Assembly: GCF_900591205.1 (NCBI RefSeq)
Contig: NZ_UUPU01000045.1
Span: 1 to 38,443, forward strand
Direction: 5' to 3'
Source: Pseudomonas viridiflava
GTDB taxonomy: Bacteria; Pseudomonadota; Gammaproteobacteria; Pseudomonadales; Pseudomonadaceae
DNA length: 38,443 bases
Of this stretch, positions 17,418 through 25,378 are shown piece by piece. The translations under genes were made by a program, and so were the position numbers. Numbering within the stretch: position 1 is the stretch's first letter; each line of letters begins with the position of its first letter. Below the pieces are notes generated by a model that had not been told where the DNA came from, did not search any database, and saw nothing but the letters and a program-made list of their open reading frames with translations.

Positions 17418-18856
17418 TGCGCCTGTCCGAGCTGAAAAACGCCGGCCGCACGCCGAGCCTGCCGCTGACCCTCGACCTGGCGGACGCCGCCGGCCCCGGT
17501 CAACTGCAACTGCTGAGCCTGTTGCGCGTGTTGCCGGGTGAGCGATATGTGGGCGCAGCGGTGTGGCGCGGGCGCCCGGTGCTGGCCAAGTTACTGGTGG
17601 GCAGCAAGGCGGCGCGGCACTTTCAGCGTGAACTCAGCGGCGTGCGCCTGCTCGCCGAGCAGGGCCTGACCACGCCGCTGTTGCTTGCCGATGGTTTGCA
17701 GGAAGGCGAGGGCGGTTGGTTGCTGTTCGAGTTTCTGGAGGGCGCCGAAAGCCTGGCCGATGCCTGGCAGGCCGTTGAAGGTCTACCGCCGTTGGCCGAC
17801 GAGCAAACCGCCGTGCTGGCCGAAGCGCTGGGCGCGATTGCCCTGATGCACACCAAGGGGTTGTGGCAGGAAGACCTGCATCTGGACAACCTGCTGCGCC
17901 AGGACGGCAAGCTGTACTTGATTGATGGCGCCGGGATTCGCGTGGAAGAGGCCGGCAAGCCGCTGTCGCGCAACCGGGTGCTGGAAAACCTCGGGGTATT
18001 TTTTGCTCAGTTGCCGAAAAATCTTGAGCCATTCACCGAAGAGTTGTTGGTGTATTACCTGCTGAGCAACGGCGAGCACGCCTTGCCCTTGCAGGCCCTC
18101 GAGGCACAGGTGCGCAAGGTCAGCGCCTGGCGCCTGAAAGACTTTTTGAACAAGGTCGGCCGCGAGTGCACGCTGTTCAGCGTGGTGCGTGGCGCCTTTG
18201 GCTTGCGCGCAATTCGTCGCGAGGAAGAGCCCGCGATGCTGCCGGTGCTTGAGCAGGCGGACGCACTGTTGGATCAGGGGCACCTGTATAAAACCGGGGG
18301 GGCGGCGAGTGTGGCCAAGGTCGAAGTGGCTGGTCGGCCGCTGGTGATCAAGCGCTATAACATCAAGGGGTTTGCCCATTGGCTCAAGCGCTTCTGGCGC
18401 CCTAGCCGCGCCTGGCATTCGTGGCGTGAGGGTAATCGCCTGGCGTTTTTGGGGATTGCTACGCCTAAGCCGCTGGCGGTGTTGGAGAAGCGGTTTTTCT
18501 GGTTGCGTGGTCGGGCTTATCTGGTGACTGAGTTTTTGCCGGGGCCGGATATTATTGAGCGGTTTGCGCCCTATATCGAGCGGGGGGATGCGCCGGAAAA
18601 TGAGCTGCTGGCGTTGGATCAGCTGTTCGCTGGGTTGATTCGTGAGCGTATCAGTCATGGTGATTTCAAGGGGCATAACGTGTTTTGGCATGAGGATCGT
18701 TGGGCTTTGATCGACTTGGATGCGATGTGTCAGCATCGTTCTGTGGCGAGTTTTGGTCTGGCGTATGCTCGGGATCGTGCGCGGTTTATGCGTAATTGGC
18801 CGCAGGGGAGTGGGCTTTACCGGCTGATTGATCAGCGGTTGCCTCGGTTGGGGTGA
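17417..18856 (+). CDS. Tandem kinase-like protein of the LPS core operon (PA5006-type)
   Basis: The 479-residue protein looks like two WaaP/RIO-type kinase lobes fused. Unit 1 (about 40-180) has LWQEDLHLDNLL with Asp153 and YLIDGAGI with Asp170. Unit 2 (about 290-460) has VIKRYNIKGF, the loop ISHGDFKGHNVFW with Asp416, and ALIDLDAM with Asp433. Both keep the catalytic aspartate. It is last in the overlapping waaF operon, so core phosphorylation is the likely role; the substrate is unknown. From about 18300 to the stop the coding strand becomes strikingly G/T-rich (26 C against 53 G in the last 136 nt), unlike the upstream part. An 8-bp tandem repeat begins at its stop codon. Confidence 0.82.
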   Translation: MRLSELKNAGRTPSLPLTLDLADAAGPGQLQLLSLLRVLPGERYVGAAVWRGRPVLAKLLVGSKAARHFQRELSGVRLLAEQGLTTPLLLADGLQEGEGGWLLFEFLEGAESLADAWQAVEGLPPLADEQTAVLAEALGAIALMHTKGLWQEDLHLDNLLRQDGKLYLIDGAGIRVEEAGKPLSRNRVLENLGVFFAQLPKNLEPFTEELLVYYLLSNGEHALPLQALEAQVRKVSAWRLKDFLNKVGRECTLFSVVRGAFGLRAIRREEEPAMLPVLEQADALLDQGHLYKTGGAASVAKVEVAGRPLVIKRYNIKGFAHWLKRFWRPSRAWHSWREGNRLAFLGIATPKPLAVLEKRFFWLRGRAYLVTEFLPGPDIIERFAPYIERGDAPENELLALDQLFAGLIRERISHGDFKGHNVFWHEDRWALIDLDAMCQHRSVASFGLAYARDRARFMRNWPQGSGLYRLIDQRLPRLG

Positions 18857-18886
18857 TGGGGTGATGGGGTGATGGGGTGATGGGGG
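18855..18886. repeat. 8-bp tandem repeat GATGGGGT, four units
   Basis: GATGGGGT occurs three times perfectly plus a fourth unit ending in G, beginning within the TGA stop of the preceding gene. Slippage here would mainly change the spacer. Confidence 0.9.
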
Positions 18887-18888
18887 AA

Positions 18889-19114
18889 TATCCGTTATTT
18901 GGGTAACGGCTGCTTATGGTTCCGCTCTTACAGCGGGTCACTTTTGGAAAGACCCAAAAGTAACCAAAAGGTCTTCGCCCCATCACTCGGCACCTCGCCT
19001 CCGGCTCGGTGTGCCCTCACTCCGGCTTGAATCCGTGGGCCGCCGCGATGGGCCATCCTTGGCCCAGCGCGGCTAACCCGGCGTCCTGCCGGGTTGCCCA
19101 CGCTCCAAAGCCTG
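18889..19114 (+). repeat. Long structured repeat, copy A
   Basis: From ATCCGTTA to CTCCAAAGCCTG. It contains a row of foldbacks: CCGTTA/TAACGG; CCGC/GCGG; ACTTTTGG/CCAAAAGT (18940-18961); GGCAC/GTGCC; GGGCCA/TGGCCC; AACCCGGC/GCCGGGTT. The outer arms (19022-19040 and 19096-19114) do not match each other well: the left is the GAATCCG type, the right the TTGGAGCG type. Confidence 0.85.
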
Positions 19115-19255
19115 CGTTCGGCCAGCGTGATTGACGGGGCGCCTCAGATCAAAAGCGCAGATCAAAAGATCGCTGACTTCGTCAGCGCAAAGGATGTAAG
19201 GGCCAGATCAAAAACAAAGCAAAGCACGGCGGCCTGACAGCCGACCTCGGTCAAA

Positions 19256-19342
19256 TGTGGGAGCTGGCTTGCCTGCGATGGCATCAACTGGGTGCCACTG
19301 ATAGACCGAGTTGCCTGCATCGCAGGCAAGCCAGCTCCCACA
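19256..19342. repeat. REPIN at the centre of the composite palindrome
   Basis: TGTGGGAGCTGGCTTGCCTG and its inverted partner CAGGCAAGCCAGCTCCCACA enclose about 47 bp. The class is the same as 11753-11839. The two ends are near-perfect inverted copies. Confidence 0.9.
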
Positions 19343-19460
19343 GAAAAGCACCCCGCCGCGTACGCCGCCCCGCTCTTGATCCACACCACTCAGGTCGGCT
19401 ACCAGGCCGCCGTGCTCTGCTTTTGATCTTGATCCAGGCGCCCCGTTAACCACGCTGGCC

Positions 19461-19690
19461 GCATGCAGGCTTGAATCCGTGGGTAACCCGGCAGGACGCC
19501 GGGTTAGCCGCGCTGGGCCAAGGATGGCCCATCGCGGCGGCCCACGGATTCAAGTCTGCGTGCGGGCACACCGAGCCGGAGGCGAGGTGCCGAGTGGTGG
19601 GGCAAGAGCGCTTTGGTTACTTTCGCGCTTTTCGAAAGTGACCCGCTGTAAGAGCGGAACCACAAGCAGCCGTTACCCCAATAACGGATA
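19461..19690 (-). repeat. Long structured repeat, copy B (inverted)
   Basis: The same element as copy A on the opposite strand. Its outer arms are both the GAATCCG type (19465-19483 and 19541-19559) and pair with one mismatch. Its small hairpin is ACTTTCG/CGAAAGT (19619-19639), differing from copies A and C but still paired. Confidence 0.85.
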
Positions 19691-19712
19691 AGCCCCCCAA
19701 AAGCCAAAGCGA

Positions 19713-21812
19713 TCAAAACTGATACTCCGCCCCCGCCCCCGCATACCAAGACCGTCCCGGCGCCGCCTCGTAATAACGACCATTCCCATCGCCCACAATC
19801 ACCGACCCGACGTACTGTCGATCCAGCAAGTTATCCAGCCGCAACGTCTGGTGAAACGTCCAATGCTCGACCTGCTGCTCAAACCGCGCACGCCAGTTGA
19901 ACACGCTGTAGCCAGGCGCAGCGTGTTGCTGGTTGGTGTCTTCAACGTACACCTTGCTGCGGTACATGCCTTCGACGCCAGTGCTGACCCAGTCCCTGGG
20001 CTTCCAGTTCAGCTCAGCGAACAACGTGGTTTGCGGCACGCCGGGCAGGTAGTTGCCCTTGTCGACGGCGGTGCTGCCACCGCTGACGAAATCGCTGTCA
20101 TAGGTGGCTTGCAGGCGGGTGTAGGCGAGGTTGGTGCTCCAGTGCTCGGCCAGTTGGCTCTCGAGCCCCAGTTCGAAGCCGCGGCGCAGGGTGCGGCCGG
20201 CGTTTTGGTAGGTGGTGCGGCCACCGCTGGACTGCTGCACCACCAACTCGTCTTCGGTGGTGATCTGGAACAGGGCTGCATTGATCCGGGTGTCCTGGCC
20301 GAGGCGGGCTTTCAAGCCGACTTCATATTGCTTGCTGACCGATGGCTTCAACGCAAAGTTGAAACCGTTCGACGTGCTGGAATACGCCGACTCCGCCTGG
20401 GTTGGCGTTTCGAAACCTTTGCCTGCGCTCACGTAGCCATGCAGGTCGGGGGTGAAAGCGTACATCACGCTGACTGACGGGGTGTTCTTCTGATAGGTCT
20501 TGCTGCCGCTGTCGTTGCCGTCGCTGAGAAAGTGATCATCCACCTTCATTTCCATGGTGCTGTGGCGCAGGCCGGCTTGCAGGGTCCAGTCGCCCAGCAG
20601 CCAGTTGGCTTGCACGAAGGGGTCGAGGCTGGTGGCGGTGTCGATTTCGTCACGGCCCAGGGCGCCTTTGATGCCGTGCACGCCATTGACGGTGTTGGAA
20701 TAACCCTGGCGATCATCCTGGCTGCGGTCGTAGTCGAGGCCGGTGATCAGGGTCAGGTCGCCGGGTGCGCTGGTGATGGGTTGAAGCCAGTGGACGGAGC
20801 CACCGTAGAATTTGCGGTCGAACGCCACCACGCCGCCACGGGCATTGGCCGGGTTGGGGAAGCCGCTGGCAAACCGGTCCGGGATCGACAAGTACTGAAT
20901 GACGCTGCGTCGCCCCGTATAACCATTCACCTGTAAAGTCGCATCACCGAAGTACCGCTCGTAATTCATGCCCAATTGCTGATGATCAATGCTTTTGCGC
21001 GTGTTGTACGTCAGTGCATTCGCGCTCACCGAGCGCGGGTCGGCCTTGTAGGCGGCCCAGGTCTGCCCCAGTGGGTCCTGGGTGCCGTTCTGCTCCAGGC
21101 TGCTGTAGATCAGCGCGAGTTTGCTGTCGTCATCCGGCTGGAAGTTGAGCTTGGCAAAGGTCTGGTCGCGGCGGGCGCTGCTGTGGTCGCGGTAGCCGTT
21201 GGTGTCCATGCGCGAGGCGTCGAGCACGAAGCCTGCGCCATGGGCTGCACCTTCGGCGGTGAGGTGGTTTTTGTTCAGGCCGTCGCTGCCCACCAGGGTT
21301 TCGGCGCCGATGCGCGGCGGGCCTTCGCCGTCGCGAGAAAATAGCTGGATGACCCCGCCGGCGTTGCTGCCATACAGCGTGGCGGCCGGCCCGCGCAGCA
21401 CTTCGATGCGTTCGGCGGTGTCGAGGTTGAAGGTGGCAGCCTGGCCCTGGCCGTCCGGGGTGCTGGCGGGGATGCCGTCGGCGATCAGCTTGATGCCGCG
21501 CACACCAAACGCCGAGCGAGCGCCGAAGCCGCGGGAGGAAATCTGCAGGTCCTGCGCGTAATTCTGGCGGTTCTGTACCACCAGGCCCGGTACGCGGGAA
21601 AGGGCTTCGGAGGCATTGATCCCCAGCTGGCCGTCGCTGATTTGCTCACGGCTGATGCCGTCCACCGAGTACGGCAGGTCGAACGTCGGGCTGGCACTGC
21701 GTGATCCGGTGACTACGCTCGGGTCAAGGGTCAGCGTTTCGTCGGCCTGGGCCGTGTCGCACAGGGCGAGCAGGCCGGGCAGTAACAGGGTGAGACGAGC
21801 AAGGGTTTTCAT
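19713..21812 (-). CDS. TonB-dependent outer-membrane receptor, substrate unknown
   Basis: A 699-residue outer-membrane transporter, presumably for a ferric chelate or similar ligand driven by TonB-ExbBD. It has a signal peptide of about 23 residues (cleavage near AQA-DE), a plug domain with SRGFGARSAFGVRG, DGIPASTPDG and LRGPAATLYGSNAGGV, then a long beta-barrel ending in the C-terminal aromatic of EYQF. No Fur-box-like sequence and no convincing ribosome site is visible upstream, so iron control is not supported. It interrupts the LPS core cluster between genes that adjoin in P. aeruginosa (PA5006/PA5005, from memory). Its 3' end, next to the long repeat, is very C-poor on the coding strand (13 C, 41 G in the last 88 nt). 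Confidence 0.88.
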   Translation of the reverse strand: MKTLARLTLLLPGLLALCDTAQADETLTLDPSVVTGSRSASPTFDLPYSVDGISREQISDGQLGINASEALSRVPGLVVQNRQNYAQDLQISSRGFGARSAFGVRGIKLIADGIPASTPDGQGQAATFNLDTAERIEVLRGPAATLYGSNAGGVIQLFSRDGEGPPRIGAETLVGSDGLNKNHLTAEGAAHGAGFVLDASRMDTNGYRDHSSARRDQTFAKLNFQPDDDSKLALIYSSLEQNGTQDPLGQTWAAYKADPRSVSANALTYNTRKSIDHQQLGMNYERYFGDATLQVNGYTGRRSVIQYLSIPDRFASGFPNPANARGGVVAFDRKFYGGSVHWLQPITSAPGDLTLITGLDYDRSQDDRQGYSNTVNGVHGIKGALGRDEIDTATSLDPFVQANWLLGDWTLQAGLRHSTMEMKVDDHFLSDGNDSGSKTYQKNTPSVSVMYAFTPDLHGYVSAGKGFETPTQAESAYSSTSNGFNFALKPSVSKQYEVGLKARLGQDTRINAALFQITTEDELVVQQSSGGRTTYQNAGRTLRRGFELGLESQLAEHWSTNLAYTRLQATYDSDFVSGGSTAVDKGNYLPGVPQTTLFAELNWKPRDWVSTGVEGMYRSKVYVEDTNQQHAAPGYSVFNWRARFEQQVEHWTFHQTLRLDNLLDRQYVGSVIVGDGNGRYYEAAPGRSWYAGAGAEYQF

Positions 21813-22008
21813 GAGTCAGCCGCAATCCGTTGGCGTTCAGGGTGTAAACGCGCAAAAGGGCGCGAGTTTAGTGACTCGTGGATTTTTTTTCATTTGGGAA
21901 TCCGCCTACGCAACAAATGGCGTACCGGAACTGGGCCCTCACACGGGTCGATGTTAGCGTGCAAGGCCCTGCCAATAACAATGGCCGACAGGTCAAAAGG
22001 AGTGGTTC

Positions 22009-22365
22009 GTGCGGCTTACATCGAAAGTCTTGTGGCTGGCAGCCTCGCTGGCGCTTGCCGGTTGCGGCACGATCAATACCGTTTTTCGCCCGGATGCCGT
22101 GGCCAGTCAGAACCTCAAGGACTCGCGCAGCCACTGCGAAAACGTGCCGCGTATCTATAGCGGGGTGATTTACGGTTTCTGTACGCTCAATGGTGAGCCT
22201 GCGCCGGATAAAAGCCTGAAAGACAAAAGCCTGATTGATCACGGGGGCGGTGCGCTGCCGATCCTCGCTGCTGAGCTGGTCCTCTCCGGCGTGCTGGATA
22301 CGCTGGTGCTGCCCTATACGATCTACCGCCAGAACACGGACGGCAGCATCGAAATCTATCGCTGA
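22009..22365 (+). CDS. Small YceK/YidQ-like lipoprotein
   Basis: A 118-residue predicted lipoprotein with a short hydrophobic signal and lipobox LALAGC, giving Cys19 as the lipidated residue. Gly20 at +2 predicts outer-membrane sorting. The rest (GVIYGFCTLNGEPAP ... LSGVLDTLVLPYTIYRQ) resembles the YceK/YidQ (DUF1375) family, which has no firm function. The start is GTG, backed by a strong AAAGGAG 6-7 nt upstream. It is divergent from the TonB receptor gene and precedes the carbamoyltransferase. Confidence 0.82.
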   Translation: MRLTSKVLWLAASLALAGCGTINTVFRPDAVASQNLKDSRSHCENVPRIYSGVIYGFCTLNGEPAPDKSLKDKSLIDHGGGALPILAAELVLSGVLDTLVLPYTIYRQNTDGSIEIYR

Positions 22366-22409
22366 CCCGCTTGCAGCTTGCCGCTAACAGCTTCCCCCTG
22401 CTTTTAAGC

Positions 22410-22415
22410 TATAAT
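22410..22415 (+). promoter_or_regulatory. Candidate -10 element for the carbamoyltransferase operon
   Basis: A perfect TATAAT sits 92 nt before the GTG start of the carbamoyltransferase gene. No good -35 lies 16-18 nt upstream, so an activator or an extended contact would be needed. Confidence 0.45.
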
Positions 22416-22431
22416 CCCGCCCTTTAGCTGT

Positions 22432-22461
22432 TTCCTGCCCAGGCAGGAAGCACACTTTTTT
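22432..22461 (+). terminator. Leader hairpin with T-run before the carbamoyltransferase gene
   Basis: TTCCTGCC-CA-GGCAGGAA (22432-22449) is followed by GCACAC and six T. It could terminate the lipoprotein transcript. Because it lies downstream of TATAAT it would also sit in the leader of the next operon, where it could attenuate expression. The 2-nt loop is tight, so the real hairpin would open one or two pairs. Confidence 0.5.
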
Positions 22462-22506
22462 CAGGCGCAACCCGCCTGCATGCAGACTAAAAGAGGCTAG
22501 ACCCCT

Positions 22507-24264
22507 GTGGCATTGACGATTCTTGGCCTGTCCGGCGCCCTTAGCCATGATCCTTCCGCAGCCTTGTATATCGACGGCAAGCTGATCGCGGCCGCCGAAG
22601 AAGAGCGCTTCGTACGCGACAAACATGCAAAGAACCGCATGCCCTACGAATCGGCGAAGTTCTGCCTGGAGCAGGCCGGCATCAAACCTTCCGACGTTGA
22701 TGTGGTGGCGATCCCGTTCGCCCCGATCAGCTTGTTCGGCGAGGCGCGCTGGCACTACGCCAAACGTTACTGGTACGCCCCGGACCGCGCTCTTGACGCG
22801 ATCCTGATGGGCAACCGCCGCTACAAGCGCTATCGCAACAAGATCGTCTGGTGCCTTGAGCAACTGGGCTTCGATCCGAAGAAAATCAAGATCGAACCGG
22901 TTGAGCACCACCTGGCTCACGCCTCCAGCGCCTACCATTGCTCGGGCTTCCAGGAAAAAACCGCGATCCTCGGCATCGACGGCAAGGGTGAGTACGCCAC
23001 CACGTTCTTCGGCTACGGCGAAAACGGCAAGATCCACAAGATCAAGGAATTCTACGACCCGGACTCCCTCGGCGGCCTGTACGGCGCGATCACCGAGTTC
23101 CTCGGTTTCGAGATGCTCGACGGTGAGTTCAAGGTCATGGGCATGGCGCCGTATGGCGATGCCAGCAAGTACGATTTCTCGCGCCTGGCCTCCTTTGAAA
23201 ACGGCGAACTGGTGATCAACACCGACTACGCCAACGTCATCGGCCTGCGCCGCTACAAAGAGAAGGGCAAGGGTTTCTACTTTTCGCCAAAACTGATCGA
23301 GTGGCTGGGCCCCAAGCGCGAAGGCGATATCGCCGACGAGCCTTACATCCACTACGCCGCCAGCATGCAGGCGCTGTTCGAGAAGCTGGCCTTGCAGATG
23401 ATCGACCACTACCTGGGCGACATCCTCAAGGACACCGGCAAGCTGGCTTTCGCCGGCGGCTGTGCGCTGAACGTCAAGTTGAACCAGAAAATCATTGCGC
23501 GTGACGACGTCAAAGAGCTGTTCGTACAGCCTGCGTCCGGCGATGCCGGCACGGCGGTTGGCGCGGCGGCCTATGTGTCCCACGCCCGTGGTGTGCCGGT
23601 GGAGAAGATGGAGCACGTCTACCTCGGCCCGTCCTACAGCAACGAAGACGTGATTGCCGCGTGTGCCAAGCACGAGAGCAAGCCTGCCTGGCGCAAGATT
23701 GAAAACATGCCGCAGCGCATTGCCAAGATCATGGTCGACGGCAACCCGGTGGCCTGGTTCCAGGGTCGCATGGAGTTTGGCCCGCGTGCCTTGGGCGGTC
23801 GTTCGATCATTGGTTGCCCGAGCGCCACCGGCGTGGCGGATCGCATTAACCACCAGATCAAGTTCCGCGAGCGTTGGAGGCCCTTCTGCCCGTCGATGCT
23901 CGACACCGTGGCTCCGCAGATGATCAAGGTCGATCACCCGGCGCCGTTCATGACCTTCACTTTTGAAGTGTCGGAAGAGTGGAAAACCCGCGTGCCGGAA
24001 GTGGTGCATGAAGACGGCACTTCCCGCGCCCAGGTGCTCAAGCGCGAATACAACCCGCGCTACTACGACATGATGAAAGAGCTGGAAGTGCTGACCGGCA
24101 ACGGCGTGTCCCTGAACACTTCGCTCAACCGTCGTGGCGAAGCGATGATCTGCTCGCCGACCGACGCGCTGAACATGTTCTTCGGCTCCGACCTTCAGTA
24201 CCTGATCATGGAAGACATCCTGGTCGTCAAAGACGGCGTGGACCCTTATGACGCGCTCGGCTGA
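22507..24264 (+). CDS. wapO: NodU/CmcH-family carbamoyltransferase, LPS core (WapO-like)
   Basis: A 585-residue O-carbamoyltransferase that would use carbamoyl phosphate and ATP. Pseudomonas core HepII carries a 7-O-carbamoyl group, and PA5005 (wapO) occupies this place, so heptose carbamoylation is the likely job. The N-terminal Kae1-like domain shows SGALSHDPSAAL with His14, the metal-binding VEHHLAHASSAYH (His134/His138) and GIDGKGEY. The C-terminal part has QGRMEFGPRALGGRSI, typical of the family. The start is GTG; AAGAGG lies about 12 nt upstream. The end overlaps the next gene by 17 nt. No signal peptide is present, so it acts in the cytoplasm. Confidence 0.88.
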   Translation: MALTILGLSGALSHDPSAALYIDGKLIAAAEEERFVRDKHAKNRMPYESAKFCLEQAGIKPSDVDVVAIPFAPISLFGEARWHYAKRYWYAPDRALDAILMGNRRYKRYRNKIVWCLEQLGFDPKKIKIEPVEHHLAHASSAYHCSGFQEKTAILGIDGKGEYATTFFGYGENGKIHKIKEFYDPDSLGGLYGAITEFLGFEMLDGEFKVMGMAPYGDASKYDFSRLASFENGELVINTDYANVIGLRRYKEKGKGFYFSPKLIEWLGPKREGDIADEPYIHYAASMQALFEKLALQMIDHYLGDILKDTGKLAFAGGCALNVKLNQKIIARDDVKELFVQPASGDAGTAVGAAAYVSHARGVPVEKMEHVYLGPSYSNEDVIAACAKHESKPAWRKIENMPQRIAKIMVDGNPVAWFQGRMEFGPRALGGRSIIGCPSATGVADRINHQIKFRERWRPFCPSMLDTVAPQMIKVDHPAPFMTFTFEVSEEWKTRVPEVVHEDGTSRAQVLKREYNPRYYDMMKELEVLTGNGVSLNTSLNRRGEAMICSPTDALNMFFGSDLQYLIMEDILVVKDGVDPYDALG

Positions 24265-25378
24265 ACGCCACGTCCTGCAGTTCTGTCACGGCTATGACGG
24301 GCCGTTCCTCGATTGCGCACGGCAGTACGCCAGTTTGTTCGCAGGTTCCGGCTACAAGGTGACCACGGTGTTTCTCACCGGGGTCGCCGACCCTGAGGTG
24401 GCGGCCGGTTGCGCATCCGATGAAGTGCTGTTCATGGAGTTCAGCTCCAAGGCCATTCGTGGCCTGAAGCTGGGTGCTATCGGTGAACTACGCAAGATCG
24501 CCGCGTCGCGCAATTTCACTTTCTGCATTGCCCACCGCTTCAAGCCGATCTACGTCGCCTTGCTGGCCACGCGGTTGCCGGTGATTGGAGTGCACCATGC
24601 CTTTGGTGACTACCAGCGCCGTAGCCGCAAGCTGTTTGCCGGGATTTTCCGCAAGCGCCTGAGCCTGCTCGGTGTATCCGACGCCGTGCGCGATGACATG
24701 CGCGGTTGCCTGCCGGCCTGGCCTGCCGCACGTATCCAGACCTTGTACAACCGTATCGACGTTGACGCCTTGCAGGCCATTCAGGTGCCGGTGGATGCGG
24801 CGCGTGATGCGCTGGGCCTGTCGCCGGACGACTGGGTGGTCGGCAATGTCGGCCGCCTGCACCCGGACAAGGATCAAGCCACGCTGCTCAAGGGCTTTGC
24901 CTTGGCACTCCCGCATTTACCGGTTGAGAGTCGCCTGGCGATCCTCGGCAGCGGGCGCCTGGAGCAAGACCTCAAGGAGCTTGCCCGCGAGCTGGGGGTT
25001 GCCGAGAAGGTGCTGTTCCTCGGCCAGGTGCCGGATGCACGCCGGTATTTTTGCGCATTCGATGTGTTTGCGCTGAGCTCCGACCACGAGCCCTTCGGCA
25101 TGGTGCTGCTGGAAGCCATGGCGGCCGGTGTGCCGTTGCTGGCCACAGCCTGTGGCGGGGCCAAGGAAGTGGTCGAGGGCGTGGGTATTCTGTTTCCTTT
25201 CGGCGATGCCGAACACCTTGCCCAAGGGCTGCGACACCTGGCTGCGATGGATCAACACCAGCAGCGACAGTGCGCCGAGATGATGCTGGAGCGCCTGCGC
25301 GAGCGTTTCTCGGATCAGGCGGTACGCGATACCTTCTGGCAACTGCCGCATGTTATTGAACTGACCGCGGGGGCTTGA
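24248..25378 (+). CDS. wapH: GT4 glycosyltransferase, WapH-like LPS core enzyme
   Basis: A 376-residue GT-B retaining glycosyltransferase. The C-terminal Rossmann half shows NVGRLHPDKDQATLL and the E-x7-E nucleotide-sugar motif EPFGMVLLE followed by GVPLLATACGG. The position after the carbamoyltransferase matches PA5004 (wapH), an outer-core glucosyltransferase. The start overlaps the previous gene by 17 nt and its stop overlaps the next ATG (TGATG). The sugar donor cannot be read from sequence. Confidence 0.87.
   Translation: MTRSAERHVLQFCHGYDGPFLDCARQYASLFAGSGYKVTTVFLTGVADPEVAAGCASDEVLFMEFSSKAIRGLKLGAIGELRKIAASRNFTFCIAHRFKPIYVALLATRLPVIGVHHAFGDYQRRSRKLFAGIFRKRLSLLGVSDAVRDDMRGCLPAWPAARIQTLYNRIDVDALQAIQVPVDAARDALGLSPDDWVVGNVGRLHPDKDQATLLKGFALALPHLPVESRLAILGSGRLEQDLKELARELGVAEKVLFLGQVPDARRYFCAFDVFALSSDHEPFGMVLLEAMAAGVPLLATACGGAKEVVEGVGILFPFGDAEHLAQGLRHLAAMDQHQQRQCAEMMLERLRERFSDQAVRDTFWQLPHVIELTAGA

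Larger units (their letters stand above)
18889..19690. repeat. 800-bp composite palindrome of two inverted long repeats around a REPIN
   Basis: The left arm (18889-19247, copy A) and right arm (19391-19690, copy B) are inverted copies of the same long element. Homology continues past the roughly 225-bp core through CGGCCAGCGTG, GGGGCGCCT and GCACGGCGGCCTG blocks. The left arm has about 57 extra bases. A REPIN sits at the centre. The whole fills the gap between the convergent double-kinase and TonB-receptor genes. Short open frames in it are not believable genes. Confidence 0.85.

Noticed and set aside
19479..19691. Small frames within the long repeats (also 18786-18986 and 38202-38405)
   Set aside because: They translate the repeat itself and recur only because the repeat does, with no independent ribosome site.
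21862..21902. CGAGT/ACTCG hairpin followed by TTTTTTTT on the plus strand
   Set aside because: It resembles a terminator, but no plus-strand gene ends there; it lies in the leader of the minus-strand receptor gene and may be chance.
21813..22008. Possible Fur box upstream of the TonB receptor
   Set aside because: I looked for GATAAT-type repeats and found none.
22384..24009. A 541-codon minus-strand frame opposite the carbamoyltransferase
   Set aside because: The opposite frame has clear NodU/CmcH motifs; this one has none.
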